From positions 62,001 through 126,000 of the forward strand of contig NZ_CAPS01000112.1 of the NCBI RefSeq assembly GCF_000333955.1: a stretch of DNA of 64,000 nucleotides. Direction: 5' to 3'. Of the stretch, positions 55,346 through 64,000 are shown in pieces. The notes under the pieces are model-generated. The model was not told where the DNA came from. It worked only from the letters and a program-made list of their open reading frames with translations, and searched no databases. The translations under genes were made by a program, and so were the position numbers. How positions within the stretch are numbered: the first letter of the stretch is position 1; each line of letters opens with the position of its first letter. The stretch is from Rhodococcus sp. AW25M09 (lineage in GTDB: Bacteria > Actinomycetota > Actinomycetes > Mycobacteriales > Mycobacteriaceae).

Positions 55346-58300
55346 CTACACCCCCACTGTTTGCTCCAACAAGACCGACCGAGATGGCTTCCCGTCCAAG
55401 GATAGGATGAGGTCGGCAATGAACTGCACCAATTCGACGTCGCGTACGCGCGCCGCGCCCACACCGCCGCCTTCGACGCGCGGCAGCGGCAACTGCACCA
55501 CTCCCGTCGTCGCCCGGTACGTGGCGCTCGGGTACAGCCGCTTGAGGCGAATCTGCTTGGAGTCGGGCAACTCCATCGGAGCCAGCTTCACCTGAGTTCC
55601 GGCAACGTTGACATCGGTCAAGCCGTATTCCTTGGCGATCAGCCGCAGTTTCGCGACGGAAACCAGGCGGCCCACCTCCTCGGGCAGAGGACCGTATCGA
55701 TCGACGAGTTCGTCGATGACGGCATCGATTCCGGCGGAGTCGGCCGCAGCAGCCAGCTTTCGGTAGCCCTCGAGCCGCAGCCGATCGCTGGTGACGTAGT
55801 CGGGTGGAATGTTGGCGTCGACGGGAAGGTCGATACGCACTTCCTTGGGAGCCTCGTCGGTGGTGATGGGCTTGCCGTCGGCAGCCGCACGGTATGCCTC
55901 GACCGCCTCACCCACGAGTCGCACGTACAGGTCGAATCCGACGCCCGCCACATGGCCGGACTGTTCGGCTCCCAGAACGTTTCCGGCACCGCGGATTTCG
56001 AGGTCCTTCATCGCCACGGCCATACCGGCACCGAGATCGGAGTTCTGCGAGATGGTCGCCAACCGGTCGTAGGCGGTCTCGGTGAGCGGCTTCTCCGGCG
56101 GGTAGAGGAAGTACGCGTAGCCGCGCTCGCGGCTGCGCCCCACGCGGCCGCGTAGCTGATGGAGCTGAGACAGGCCGAGCGAATCGGACCGCTCGACGAT
56201 CAGCGTATTGGCGTTGGAGATATCGAGACCGGTCTCGATGATGGTGGTGCACACCAGCACGTCGGTCTCGCGCTCCCAGAAGCCCTGCACGGTGCGTTCG
56301 AGTGTTTCCTCGTTCATCTGACCGTGTGCGGTCGCGACGCGCGCCTCGGGCACCAGATCACGAATCTTCTTGGCGGCCTTGTCGATCGAGCTGACCCGGT
56401 TGTGCACGAAGAACACCTGACCGTCACGCAGCAACTCGCGCCGAATGGCGGCTGCAACCTGCTTGTCGTTGTAGGCGCCGACGTACGTCAGCACCGGGTG
56501 CCGCTCCTCGGGAGGGGTGAGAATGGTGGACAACTCACGAATTCCGGCCAGGCTCATCTCGAGGGTTCGCGGAATCGGCGTCGCCGACATCGTCAGCACG
56601 TCGACGTGAGTTCGGAGCGACTTGATGTGCTCCTTGTGCTCGACGCCGAAGCGCTGTTCCTCGTCGACGATGACCAGACCGAGGTCCTTCCAGGCCACAC
56701 CGGTCTGCAACAACCGGTGCGTGCCGACGACGATGTCGACGGTGCCGTCGGCCAGCCCGGCCATGACCTGCTTGGAATCGGAGCCGTGGGTGAAGCGGGA
56801 GAGCCCCTTCACCGTGACCGGGAACGAGGCCATTCTGGCCGTGAACGTCTGCAGATGCTGTTGCGCCAGAAGAGTTGTCGGAACCAGTACGGCTACCTGC
56901 TTGCCGTCCTGGACAGCCTTGAACGCTGCTCGAACCGCGATCTCGGTCTTGCCGTATCCGACGTCGCCGAGAATGACGCGGTCCATCGGGACCGCCTTCT
57001 CCATGTCGGCCTTGACGTCGGTGATGGCCGTCATCTGATCGACCGTCTCGGTGAATCCGAACGCGTCTTCCATCTCGAGCTGCCACGGGGTGTCGGCACC
57101 GAACGCGTGGCCCGGAGCTGCCTGGCGAGCGGCGTACAGCTGGACGAGCTCTCCGGCGATCTCACGAACCGCCTTGCGCGCCTTACGTTTGGTGTTCGCC
57201 CAGTCGGATCCGCCCAACTTGCTGAGCGACGGCAGCTCACCGCCGACGTAGCGCGAGAGCTGATCGAGCGAGTCCATCGGGACGAAGAGTCGGTCTCCGG
57301 GATGGCCACGCTTGCTGGGTGCGTACTCCACGACGAGGTATTCGCGTCGGGCACCGCCGATGGTGCGCTCGACCATCTCGACGAATCGGCCGATGCCGTG
57401 CTGATCGTGCACGACGCTGTCGCCGGCGACGAGGGCGAGCGGATCGACCTGATTACGTCGCTTGGCCGGGAGCTTGCGCCCCTCGCCTGCAGCAGCGACG
57501 CGGTTACCGGTCAGATCACTCTCGGTGACGACGACGAGTTGGGCATCGGGAAACACCAGACCGTCGTGCAGCGACCCACACAGCACGTTGACGACGTCTG
57601 CGACCGGGACCGCACCGGAATCGAGATGCGCTGCAGGAACTTCGGCTTCGGCAAGGCGTTCGATGATGCGCGTGGCGGTGCCTGCGCCTGCCACGGAGAT
57701 GACCGCCCGGCCACCCGTTGCGATGTGTGCGCGCAGCGTGGCGAACAGGGCCGTCAAGGCTTCTTCGGATCCCCGAACCTCCGGCACCGAATCGACGGCG
57801 AGTTCGACTTCCTCGCCGTTCCCGGAAGCCAATGGGCTGATGGTCCACCAGGGCCGACCATGGACCTGGGCCGACTCGCGAACCTGTCGCAGCGAACGGT
57901 ACGCCGAGGCACCGAGATCGAGCGACGCGCCCTCGAGACTGGAGGTGTCGAGGGTCGAGGTATCGAGCGGTGCGGCTCCGCCGATCGACGCTGCCGTCCA
58001 GGACGCTTCGAGGAATTCCTGGCCGGTGCGCACCAGATCGGTTGCACGCGTGCGGATTCGCTCGGGATCACAGAGCAGCACGTGCGCTCCGGCGGGGAGC
58101 GTATCGGCGAGCAGCTGCAGCTCACCCGGCTGCAGCAGTGGCAGCAGCGCCTCCATGCCTTCGACGGGGACGCCGGCAGAGAGCTTGTCGAGCATCTCCA
58201 CCAGGGCGGTGTCGCCGGCATTGTCGGCAGCGAGTACCGCCGCCCGATCGCGCACTTCCTGGGTGAGGAGCAGCTCGCGACACGGCGGCGCGATGACGAG

Positions 58301-59035
58301 GTCCACCTCGTGATCGGGCAACGAACGCTGATCGGAGACGGCGAACGCGCGAAGTTCGGTGATTTCGTCACCCCAGAACTCCACGCGGACCGGGTGATCT
58401 GCCGTCGGTGAAAAGAGGTCGAGGATGCCGCCGCGAACGGCGAACTCGCCGCGCTTGCCCACCATATCCACCCGTAGGTATCCGAATTCGACGAGTCGGT
58501 GGATCAGACCGTCGAAGTCGATGTCGAGTCCGACCTTCAGGGTCACCGGTTCGATCTCGCCGAGGCCGGGAGCCATCGGCTGAACCAGCGAACGCACAGT
58601 GGTGACGATGACGCGCAGCGGGTCGCCGTAATCGGTATCGCCGGGGCGAGCGAGTCTGCGCAGCACATCGAGACGTTTTCCGACGGTATCGGCGCTCGGC
58701 GACAGACGTTCGTGCGGAAGCGTCTCCCACGACGGGAACATCGCGACACCACCGCCGAGGATCTGGCCGAGTTCGTTGGTGAGATCGTCGGCTTCACGTC
58801 CGGTCGCGGTGACGATCAGCAACTGGGTGTGCTGCGCGATTGCGGCAGCGACGAACGGGCGCACCGAGTGCGGGCCGATGAGAGTGTGCTCGGCGGTTCC
58901 GATCGCGTCGGCAACGGCCACCATCGACGAATCCGTCAGGGCGATGCTGGCCAGACCCGAGAGTTGGAGCGCCGCGTCGGCAACGATCGGGGCCGGCCCG
59001 GATGCAGATATGGCAGGCAGAGAATCGGAAGACAA
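55346..59035 (-). CDS. mfd: Transcription-repair coupling factor
   Basis: About 1,229 residues. Displaces stalled RNA polymerase and recruits UvrA. The UvrB-like N-terminus, CarD-like RNA polymerase interaction domain ([20 protein letters not shown]), helicase motif [18 protein letters not shown], motif [15 protein letters not shown], motif [19 protein letters not shown] and the TRCF C-terminal domain ([20 protein letters not shown]) are all visible. The start TTG 59035 is chosen because AGGAG lies eight bases before it; the frame stays open to 59077 without a good site. Immediately followed by mazG. Confidence 0.96.
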   Translation of the reverse strand: MSSDSLPAISASGPAPIVADAALQLSGLASIALTDSSMVAVADAIGTAEHTLIGPHSVRPFVAAAIAQHTQLLIVTATGREADDLTNELGQILGGGVAMFPSWETLPHERLSPSADTVGKRLDVLRRLARPGDTDYGDPLRVIVTTVRSLVQPMAPGLGEIEPVTLKVGLDIDFDGLIHRLVEFGYLRVDMVGKRGEFAVRGGILDLFSPTADHPVRVEFWGDEITELRAFAVSDQRSLPDHEVDLVIAPPCRELLLTQEVRDRAAVLAADNAGDTALVEMLDKLSAGVPVEGMEALLPLLQPGELQLLADTLPAGAHVLLCDPERIRTRATDLVRTGQEFLEASWTAASIGGAAPLDTSTLDTSSLEGASLDLGASAYRSLRQVRESAQVHGRPWWTISPLASGNGEEVELAVDSVPEVRGSEEALTALFATLRAHIATGGRAVISVAGAGTATRIIERLAEAEVPAAHLDSGAVPVADVVNVLCGSLHDGLVFPDAQLVVVTESDLTGNRVAAAGEGRKLPAKRRNQVDPLALVAGDSVVHDQHGIGRFVEMVERTIGGARREYLVVEYAPSKRGHPGDRLFVPMDSLDQLSRYVGGELPSLSKLGGSDWANTKRKARKAVREIAGELVQLYAARQAAPGHAFGADTPWQLEMEDAFGFTETVDQMTAITDVKADMEKAVPMDRVILGDVGYGKTEIAVRAAFKAVQDGKQVAVLVPTTLLAQQHLQTFTARMASFPVTVKGLSRFTHGSDSKQVMAGLADGTVDIVVGTHRLLQTGVAWKDLGLVIVDEEQRFGVEHKEHIKSLRTHVDVLTMSATPIPRTLEMSLAGIRELSTILTPPEERHPVLTYVGAYNDKQVAAAIRRELLRDGQVFFVHNRVSSIDKAAKKIRDLVPEARVATAHGQMNEETLERTVQGFWERETDVLVCTTIIETGLDISNANTLIVERSDSLGLSQLHQLRGRVGRSRERGYAYFLYPPEKPLTETAYDRLATISQNSDLGAGMAVAMKDLEIRGAGNVLGAEQSGHVAGVGFDLYVRLVGEAVEAYRAAADGKPITTDEAPKEVRIDLPVDANIPPDYVTSDRLRLEGYRKLAAAADSAGIDAVIDELVDRYGPLPEEVGRLVSVAKLRLIAKEYGLTDVNVAGTQVKLAPMELPDSKQIRLKRLYPSATYRATTGVVQLPLPRVEGGGVGAARVRDVELVQFIADLILSLDGKPSRSVLLEQTVGV

Positions 59036-59130
59036 CAGCAATACTCCTACAAGCGTGTCGAGGCGATGGCTGCTCACGCACAGTCACCGTCGAGTCTATG
59101 GGAGTACACCGACAACCCGGCAGTCGGGAG

Positions 59131-59700
59131 CTAGGACAAAGCGGCGTCGAGCATCGCAGTAAGGGATTCGGCGGCGCGGGCAGAGTCGTACTCCGGGTCT
59201 CGCATGCATTCGGTGACGATCGCGTCGATCGCGCCGCCGGTGATGATCGCGAGCGTGCGTGAATCGACGCCCCGACTGCCGCGAGCCCCGACCGACGCGT
59301 CGATGATGTCGGCCAGAGGCCGCCACCGCTGCTCCGGGGTGTGTCCGAGCGCAGAGTTGCCCAGCGCCTCTATCAGCATGCGGGTGTGCCGAGGGTGAGC
59401 GCGGAGATGACCGACCATCGCACGCACGTACGCCTGGGGTCCGTCCTGCGCCCGAACCGCCCCGACCGCGGCCGCGACGTCTGCGACGAGAGCATCGAGA
59501 ACGAATCGATACGCCGCCTCCACCACCGCGTGCTTGGTTCGAAAGTGGTACAGCACCGCCGCTTTGGTGATTCCGGCACTGTCCGCGATGCGCGCGAGCG
59601 AGACCTTCGCGTAACCGTGCTCCGCGACCGAGCCGATCGTGACGTCGATCAACTGTGCGCGCCTGGTGCGTTCGATGAAGCTCGGTTCCTTCGTTGCCAC
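59131..59700 (-). CDS. TetR-family regulator of the divergent hydrolase
   Basis: 189 residues, GTG start. The HTH is LIDVTIGSVAEHGYAKVSLA through ADSAGITKAAVLYHFRTKH. The C-terminal ligand domain begins AYRFVLDALVADVAAAV. It is divergent from the alpha/beta hydrolase, with two palindromes in the 55-base gap, so it very likely represses both. Confidence 0.9.
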   Translation of the reverse strand: MATKEPSFIERTRRAQLIDVTIGSVAEHGYAKVSLARIADSAGITKAAVLYHFRTKHAVVEAAYRFVLDALVADVAAAVGAVRAQDGPQAYVRAMVGHLRAHPRHTRMLIEALGNSALGHTPEQRWRPLADIIDASVGARGSRGVDSRTLAIITGGAIDAIVTECMRDPEYDSARAAESLTAMLDAALS

Positions 59701-59712
59701 GACCGCGAGCTT

Positions 59713-59742
59713 ACCGTACGGTTGAATTACTTACCGATCGGT
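59713..59742. promoter_or_regulatory. Twin palindromic TetR operators
   Basis: CTTACCGTACGGTT and CTTACCGATCGGTT each contain a perfect 10-bp palindrome (59713-59722 and 59733-59742), and their repeats start exactly 20 bases apart, two helical turns. They fill the gap between the divergent TetR and hydrolase genes. Confidence 0.8.
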
Positions 59743-59755
59743 TAGGACATGTCAT

Positions 59756-60736
59756 ATGAGTGATTCGCCTCCGAAATCCACGCGCCGATATCTGCGCATC
59801 CTTGCCTGCACAGTGGTGGTCGGCGTGGTTGCCCTTGCCTTCGCACTCCGATCCCCATCACCGGTAGGGCACTGGAACAGCCCGGCGAGCGAGGACCGAT
59901 TTCTCGCCGCGTACGACCGCGCGTTCGAGGACCTCCCCAGTCCGGCGGAGACGCTGGACGTACGCACCGACTACGGCGTCGTGCGCGTATATCGATTCGC
60001 CGGCACCGGCACCTCGACGCACCCGCTGTTGCTCCTGCCAGGTCGGTCCTCGGCCACCCCGGTGTGGGCAGCCAACCTGCCCGGCCTGTTGACGATCGGA
60101 GACGTCTACACCGTCGATCTGCTCGGCGAACCGGGTCGAAGCATTCAAGAACGACCGATCTCCAGCGACGAGGATCAGGCGAACTGGCTCGATCAGATGC
60201 TCGCGGGCCTGCCTGCCGACCAGGTCCATCTGGTCGGGCTCTCCATCGGCGGGTGGACGGCGACGAATCTGGCCCTGCACGACAGCTCGCACATCGCCAG
60301 TCTGACGCTGATCGAGCCGGTCGAGGTATTTGCCGACATACCGTGGGGCACCGCGATCCGCGCCCTACCGGCAGCCGTACCGTGGCTTCCCAAATCCTGG
60401 CGAGACGGCTTCAACTCCTACACTGCGGGCGGGGCAGAGGTGCAGGACGTGCCCATTGCAGACATGATCGAGGCCGGGATGCAGGGCTACACCCTGAAAC
60501 TGCCGCAGCCGACGCGGATCACCGAGGAGCGTCTGGCAACTCTGGATGTGCCGGTACTGGCCGTCATCGCAGGCAGATCCGTGATGCACGATGCCGGGGA
60601 AGCCGTCGACACGGCAGAAAGGGCGCTTCGCGGTGGATCCGTGCGGCTCTATCCCGACGCATCACATGCGGTCAACGGCGAGTACCCGAATCGACTCCGA
60701 GACGACATCGCGGAGTTCCTGGGAAAATATCAGTAG
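59756..60736 (+). CDS. Membrane-anchored alpha/beta hydrolase
   Basis: 326 residues. An N-terminal span (ILACTVVVGVVALAFALR, residues 15-32) suggests export or membrane anchoring. Then LLLLPGRSSATPVWAANLPG, VYTVDLLGEPGRS, the nucleophile elbow VHLVGLSIGGWTATNLAL, the acid in VLAVIAGRSVMHDA and the His in LYPDASHAVNGEYPN. Substrate unknown. Divergent from TetR and probably induced by a small molecule that the enzyme acts on. Ends one base before the next gene's stop on the other strand. Confidence 0.87.
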   Translation: MSDSPPKSTRRYLRILACTVVVGVVALAFALRSPSPVGHWNSPASEDRFLAAYDRAFEDLPSPAETLDVRTDYGVVRVYRFAGTGTSTHPLLLLPGRSSATPVWAANLPGLLTIGDVYTVDLLGEPGRSIQERPISSDEDQANWLDQMLAGLPADQVHLVGLSIGGWTATNLALHDSSHIASLTLIEPVEVFADIPWGTAIRALPAAVPWLPKSWRDGFNSYTAGGAEVQDVPIADMIEAGMQGYTLKLPQPTRITEERLATLDVPVLAVIAGRSVMHDAGEAVDTAERALRGGSVRLYPDASHAVNGEYPNRLRDDIAEFLGKYQ

Positions 60737-61381
60737 TTACGGACCGAAGCGGATGACTCGACGCGCAGCGAACTCGCGGAAGTAGTCCAATTTGTTGGTA
60801 GGCACCAGCGCAGGCAGGAGGTAGTACCAGAGGCGCTCCATGCGCGAGGGCAATTCCTCGGTGGTGGAGGTCGCGACCGCAACCATGTGCACGCCGGTCA
60901 GGATCTCGAGAACGAGCGAACCGATGGTGCGCGAGTCCGAGTTGGGATCGATGTCGCCCTGCGCGATGGCTTTGGCGGCGAGCCTGTCGAAGGACTCGCT
61001 CCATCCGGCCATGACATTGCCCTCGGTACCCCGGTAATCACCGATCTGATGGCTCAACCGGAGCATGGCCGAGACCATGGGATCGCTGACCGACAGGTCG
61101 ACCACGATGTACGAGATGCCGATCGCTGCCTCGAGTGCGGGGATGCGGCCGTCGTTGAACTGCGAGCACGCAGTGGTCAGACGGGCGTTGCCCTCATCGA
61201 TCACCGCGCGTGCGAGCTCTTCCTTGGAACCGAAATGGAAGTAGAGAGCACCCTTGGTGACCTGAGATTGAGAGATGATTTCACTGAGACTCGCGTTCGC
61301 GTATCCGAGGCGCAGGAATACATTTGCTGCGCCAGCGAGCACGGTGTCGCGGGTTATTTCAGCGCGGGCCTGCCTGACCAT
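60737..61381 (-). CDS. TetR-family regulator, gamma-butyrolactone receptor (ScbR)-like
   Basis: 214 residues. The start VRQARAEITRDTVLAGAANV, then GYANASLSEIISQSQVTKGALYFHFGSKEELA in pieces GYANASLSEII and VTKGALYFHF, matches the DNA-binding domain of ScbR/ArpA-type autoregulator receptors of streptomycetes. The C-terminal part has LLPALVPTNKLDYFREFAAR. No butyrolactone synthase (AfsA) gene is in the window, so it may sense another signal. Role inferred. Confidence 0.82.
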   Translation of the reverse strand: MVRQARAEITRDTVLAGAANVFLRLGYANASLSEIISQSQVTKGALYFHFGSKEELARAVIDEGNARLTTACSQFNDGRIPALEAAIGISYIVVDLSVSDPMVSAMLRLSHQIGDYRGTEGNVMAGWSESFDRLAAKAIAQGDIDPNSDSRTIGSLVLEILTGVHMVAVATSTTEELPSRMERLWYYLLPALVPTNKLDYFREFAARRVIRFGP

Positions 61382-61571
61382 GGGATCCGCCTTCGCAATT
61401 CTGTACTGCCACTGCGCAAATTACGCCCGAACGGTACCACTGAGCGGCTTTACGTCTCTTTCCAACATGCATCGGTCCGATTGAGCGCTACCCCCTGAGG
61501 GACCCAGCCCTCATGGCCGACAAAGGGGACGATACTCCCTCTTTCACCGCGAAGAGACGAAAACCGGGTAC

Positions 61572-62210
61572 TCAATACTCGGTCAATCGAGGGTCCGCCT
61601 CCAGGTTTGTCAGCCCGTTCCAGCACAGGTTGACCACGTGCGCAGCAACCACTTCTTTCGACGGAGTGCGCACGTCCAGCCACCACTGCGCCGTCATCGA
61701 CACCATTCCGACCAAGGCTTGGGCGTACATCGGCGCGAACTCGGGATCGAGACCGCGGCGCGAGAAGTCTCCCGCAAGCATGTGTCCGACGCGTCCGATG
61801 GCTTCGTTCAGAAGCGATGAGTACTTGCCGTCCTCGGCAGAGGCCGGGGAATCGCGCACCAGGATGCGAAAGCCGTCGGTCCGATCCTCGATGTAGGTCA
61901 GCAGCGCGAGTGCGACACGTTCGACGCGGATTCGAGAGCGATTGAGGTCGAGCGACTTGGTGATCATGCCCATGAGCGTGGACATCTCACGATCGACGAT
62001 GACGGCGTAGAGGCCTTCCTTACCGCCGAAGTGTTCGTAGACGACCGGCTTGGACACGTTGGCGCGGCCGGCGATCTCCTCTACCGACGCCGCCTCGTAG
62101 CCGCGTTCGGCGAACAGAGTCCGACCGACCTCGATCAACTGCTCGCGCCGCTGAGTGCCGGTCATCCGAACCCGGGGTGTGCGTTCCTGCTCGGAGGCTG
62201 CGCCTGACAT
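61572..62210 (-). CDS. TetR-family regulator (Rv1019-like)
   Basis: 212 residues from ATG 62210. The HTH is TQRREQLIEVGRTLFAERGY and ASVEEIAGRANVSKPVVYEH, followed by FGGKEGLYAVIVDREMSTLM. The C-terminal domain has YIEDRTDGFRILVRDSPAS and MTAQWWLDV. Position between glmU and mfd agrees with Rv1019 in M. tuberculosis, which also suggests regulation of the neighbourhood or itself. 190 bases with no gene separate it from the ScbR-like gene. Confidence 0.88.
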   Translation of the reverse strand: MSGAASEQERTPRVRMTGTQRREQLIEVGRTLFAERGYEAASVEEIAGRANVSKPVVYEHFGGKEGLYAVIVDREMSTLMGMITKSLDLNRSRIRVERVALALLTYIEDRTDGFRILVRDSPASAEDGKYSSLLNEAIGRVGHMLAGDFSRRGLDPEFAPMYAQALVGMVSMTAQWWLDVRTPSKEVVAAHVVNLCWNGLTNLEADPRLTEY

Positions 62211-62300
62211 GGAGAACCGCTTCCGTTGCCGACCGTGCATGTCCAGACGCCGGAATCGACGTCTCCCTCACTTTAGCGATGCCCGATCCATCCCATTCAT

Positions 62301-62364
62301 CAGCCGGGAGTGGAGCCTGCGGGAACGACCCAGACAGCCGGGAGTGGAGCCTGCGGGAACGACC
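62301..62364. repeat. Tandem 30-bp direct repeat, REP-like
   Basis: A 30-bp unit beginning CAGCCGGGAGTGGAGCCTGC occurs at 62301-62330 and 62335-62364, separated by CAGA. It lies between the TetR and tRNA-Gln genes. Repeats of this general look occur between genes in Rhodococcus. Confidence 0.8.
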
Positions 62365-62500
62365 GAGGTGGTCTGTTCTTTATCGCAGTTCGACTCACCA
62401 CTACCTCTCATGCGAGGATCGTTGCGCTCGGTGGGAGCGCAACGGCTTCACGAATGCGTCGTTCGATTCGTAGGCCACTGACGATGCCACGGGGCGATTA

Positions 62501-62571
62501 TCCGCCGTGGTGTAATGGCAGCACCTCTGATTTTGGTTCAGATAGTTCAGGTTCGAGTCCTGGCGGCGGAG
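62501..62571 (+). tRNA. tRNA-Gln (UUG)
   Basis: 71 nt. Acceptor TCCGCCG pairs with CGGCGGA, discriminator G. The anticodon arm TCTGA-TTTTGGT-TCAGA gives UUG. T arm with TTCGAGT. CCA not encoded. A tRNA-Gln also lies before glmU in mycobacteria. Confidence 0.95.
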
Positions 62572-62623
62572 CGAGCAACACCATTCATGCATGTCGTTTG
62601 TCGCGTACCGCCTGAGGAGCTCA

Positions 62624-64000
62624 ATGCCTGTGCAGACCGCCGTGGTCGTTCTCGCCGCGGGTGCAGGTACCCGGATGCGGTCGAAGACTCCGAAGGTTCT
62701 GCATCCTCTGGCCGGGCGCACGATGCTCGCGCACGCCCTCCACGCCGCCGCCGACCTCGGTCCCGACCACCTGGTGACCGTCGTCGGGCACGATCGTGAA
62801 CGAGTGTCCACTGCCGTGCACGATCTTGCGACCACCTTGGGTCGGACGATTCACACCGCCGTCCAGGATCGCCAGTTGGGCACCGGGCATGCCGTGCAAT
62901 GCGGCTTGGCTGCGCTGCCGGACGATTTCGAGGGCACGATCCTCGTCACCGCAGCCGACGTCCCCCTGCTGGACGGCCACACTCTCAAAGCTCTGCTCGA
63001 CGAGCACCTGAGCGCTCCCCGGCCAGCGGCCGCAACGGTTCTGACCTTTCTCCCTGACGACCCGAACGGCTACGGCCGCATCGTTCGGACCGACGACGGT
63101 GAAGTGGCCGAGATCGTCGAACACGCGGACGCCACCCCCGCGCAGGTGCTGATCGGCGAGGTCAACTCCGGTGTATATGCGTTCGATGCGGTGGCGCTGC
63201 GCACCGCACTGGGCAAACTCAGCACCGCCAACGCCCAACACGAGCTGTATCTGACCGATGTCGTCAAGATCAGCAAGTCCGACGGCAAGGCCGTCTACGG
63301 CACCCAACTCGCCGATCCCGATCTGGTGGTGGGCGTCAACGATCGCGTGCAGTTGGCGCACGTCACGTCGGTACTCAATCGCCACATCATCGAGCGGCAC
63401 ATGCGGGCCGGCGTCACCGTCGTGGACCCGTCGACCACCTGGATCGACATCGACGTCACCCTCGGTGCAGACGTCCGCCTCGAACCCGGCGTCCAGCTGC
63501 ACGGCAAGACCCACATCTCCGACGACGCGATCGTCGGGCCGGATTCCACGCTGCGTGACGTCGAGATCGGCGAGCGCGCGTCGGTCGTGCGCACGCACGC
63601 CGAACAGGCCGTCATCGGACCGGACGCGACCGTCGGACCGTTCACCTATCTGCGCCCCGGCACCGTTCTCGGTGAAGGCGGCAAGCTCGGCGCATACGTC
63701 GAAACGAAGAACTCGACGATCGGTAAGCACACCAAGGTGCCGCACCTCACCTACGTCGGGGACGCCACGATCGGCGACCACAGCAACATTGGTTGCTCCA
63801 ACGTCTTCGCCAACTACGACGGCGTCAACAAGAGCCGCACGGAAATCGGGTCCCATGTCCGGACCGGTTCCGACTCGACGTTCGTCGCTCCCGTTCATGT
63901 GGGCGACGGCGCTTACACCGGCGCAGGAACAGTGATTCGGGAAGATGTTCCGCCCGGCGCGCTGGCTGTCTCCGGCGGTAAGCAACGCAATATCGAAGGC
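62624..64000 (+). CDS. glmU: GlmU, bifunctional UDP-GlcNAc synthesis enzyme (3' end cut by window)
   Basis: 459 residues open to the window edge; ATG 62624 with GAGGAG nine bases upstream. The pyrophosphorylase domain starts [20 protein letters not shown] and has [16 protein letters not shown] and [10 protein letters not shown]. From about residue 255 the left-handed beta-helix acetyltransferase domain follows with [20 protein letters not shown], the catalytic His in [15 protein letters not shown], and [16 protein letters not shown]. Makes UDP-N-acetylglucosamine from GlcN-1-P for peptidoglycan and arabinogalactan linker. About 30-40 residues are probably missing at the end. Confidence 0.97.
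   Translation, partial: MPVQTAVVVLAAGAGTRMRSKTPKVLHPLAGRTMLAHALHAAADLGPDHLVTVVGHDRERVSTAVHDLATTLGRTIHTAVQDRQLGTGHAVQCGLAALPDDFEGTILVTAADVPLLDGHTLKALLDEHLSAPRPAAATVLTFLPDDPNGYGRIVRTDDGEVAEIVEHADATPAQVLIGEVNSGVYAFDAVALRTALGKLSTANAQHELYLTDVVKISKSDGKAVYGTQLADPDLVVGVNDRVQLAHVTSVLNRHIIERHMRAGVTVVDPSTTWIDIDVTLGADVRLEPGVQLHGKTHISDDAIVGPDSTLRDVEIGERASVVRTHAEQAVIGPDATVGPFTYLRPGTVLGEGGKLGAYVETKNSTIGKHTKVPHLTYVGDATIGDHSNIGCSNVFANYDGVNKSRTEIGSHVRTGSDSTFVAPVHVGDGAYTGAGTVIREDVPPGALAVSGGKQRNIEG

Noticed and set aside
56159-58411. 750-residue open frame on the plus strand
   Set aside because: Pure antisense of mfd; its composition is that of a mirrored high-GC gene and mfd is fully conserved.

Overview
High-GC actinobacterial chromosome. 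The right third (46.5-64 kb) keeps a gene order I know from mycobacteria and relatives: tRNA-Leu, ppx2, DUF501, ftsB/divIC, eno, lpqU, then mazG, mfd, a TetR gene, tRNA-Gln and glmU. Together with frequent GTG starts, ATGA/GTGA overlaps and a gamma-butyrolactone-receptor-like TetR, this points to a mycolic-acid actinomycete, most likely Rhodococcus in the broad sense. The genus is inferred, not proven.

Layout. 1-5.1 kb: an aromatic-acid CoA-thioester cluster (CoA ligase, TesB thioesterase, small cupin, FAH hydrolase, divergent RidA, PaaX regulator). 5.1-5.4 kb: remnant of an IclR regulator. 5.4-14.7 kb: a polyamine/diamine catabolic operon (class III aminotransferase, flavin amine oxidase, aminoaldehyde dehydrogenase, EutQ-like cupin, PuuB-like oxidase, frameshifted CoA-acylating semialdehyde dehydrogenase) divergent from its PucR regulator. 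14.8-17.9 kb: a glutarate module (GntR regulator, CaiB CoA-transferase, glutaryl-CoA dehydrogenase) with a clear operator and a strong terminator. 18.0-19.9 kb: two N-terminally truncated genes joined head to head.

19.9-34.3 kb is an accessory region: a HipA-like kinase with a HIRAN/HipA-N-like partner, an SDR with a MerR regulator, an SMI1/KNR4 protein, a secretory lipase, a two-gene candidate defence system (restriction-enzyme-like coiled-coil protein without its nuclease domain, plus a DUF4041/GIY-YIG protein), a lipoprotein and a frameshifted HNH-like gene.

34,264-46,571 is a 12.3-kb integrative element bounded by a 44-bp direct repeat that is the 3' half of the tRNA at 46,529-46,602. 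It carries a major capsid protein but no recognisable terminase, portal or tail genes, an AEP-type primase, a RecA-fold helicase, an origin-like region, a serine recombinase, a tyrosine integrase and a restriction-modification pair. I read it as a capsid-encoding phage satellite, loosely like phiRv1/phiRv2 of M. tuberculosis. Its most unusual part is an array of six small perfect stem-loops just upstream of the capsid gene.

46.5-64 kb is mostly housekeeping, with an iron-uptake operon (efeUOB, with an IdeR-like box) inserted between lpqU and mazG, and a TetR/hydrolase pair with twin palindromic operators between mfd and the Rv1019-like TetR gene. Two genes are broken at runs of one base (12,036 and 32,646), so either real decay or assembly error is possible there.
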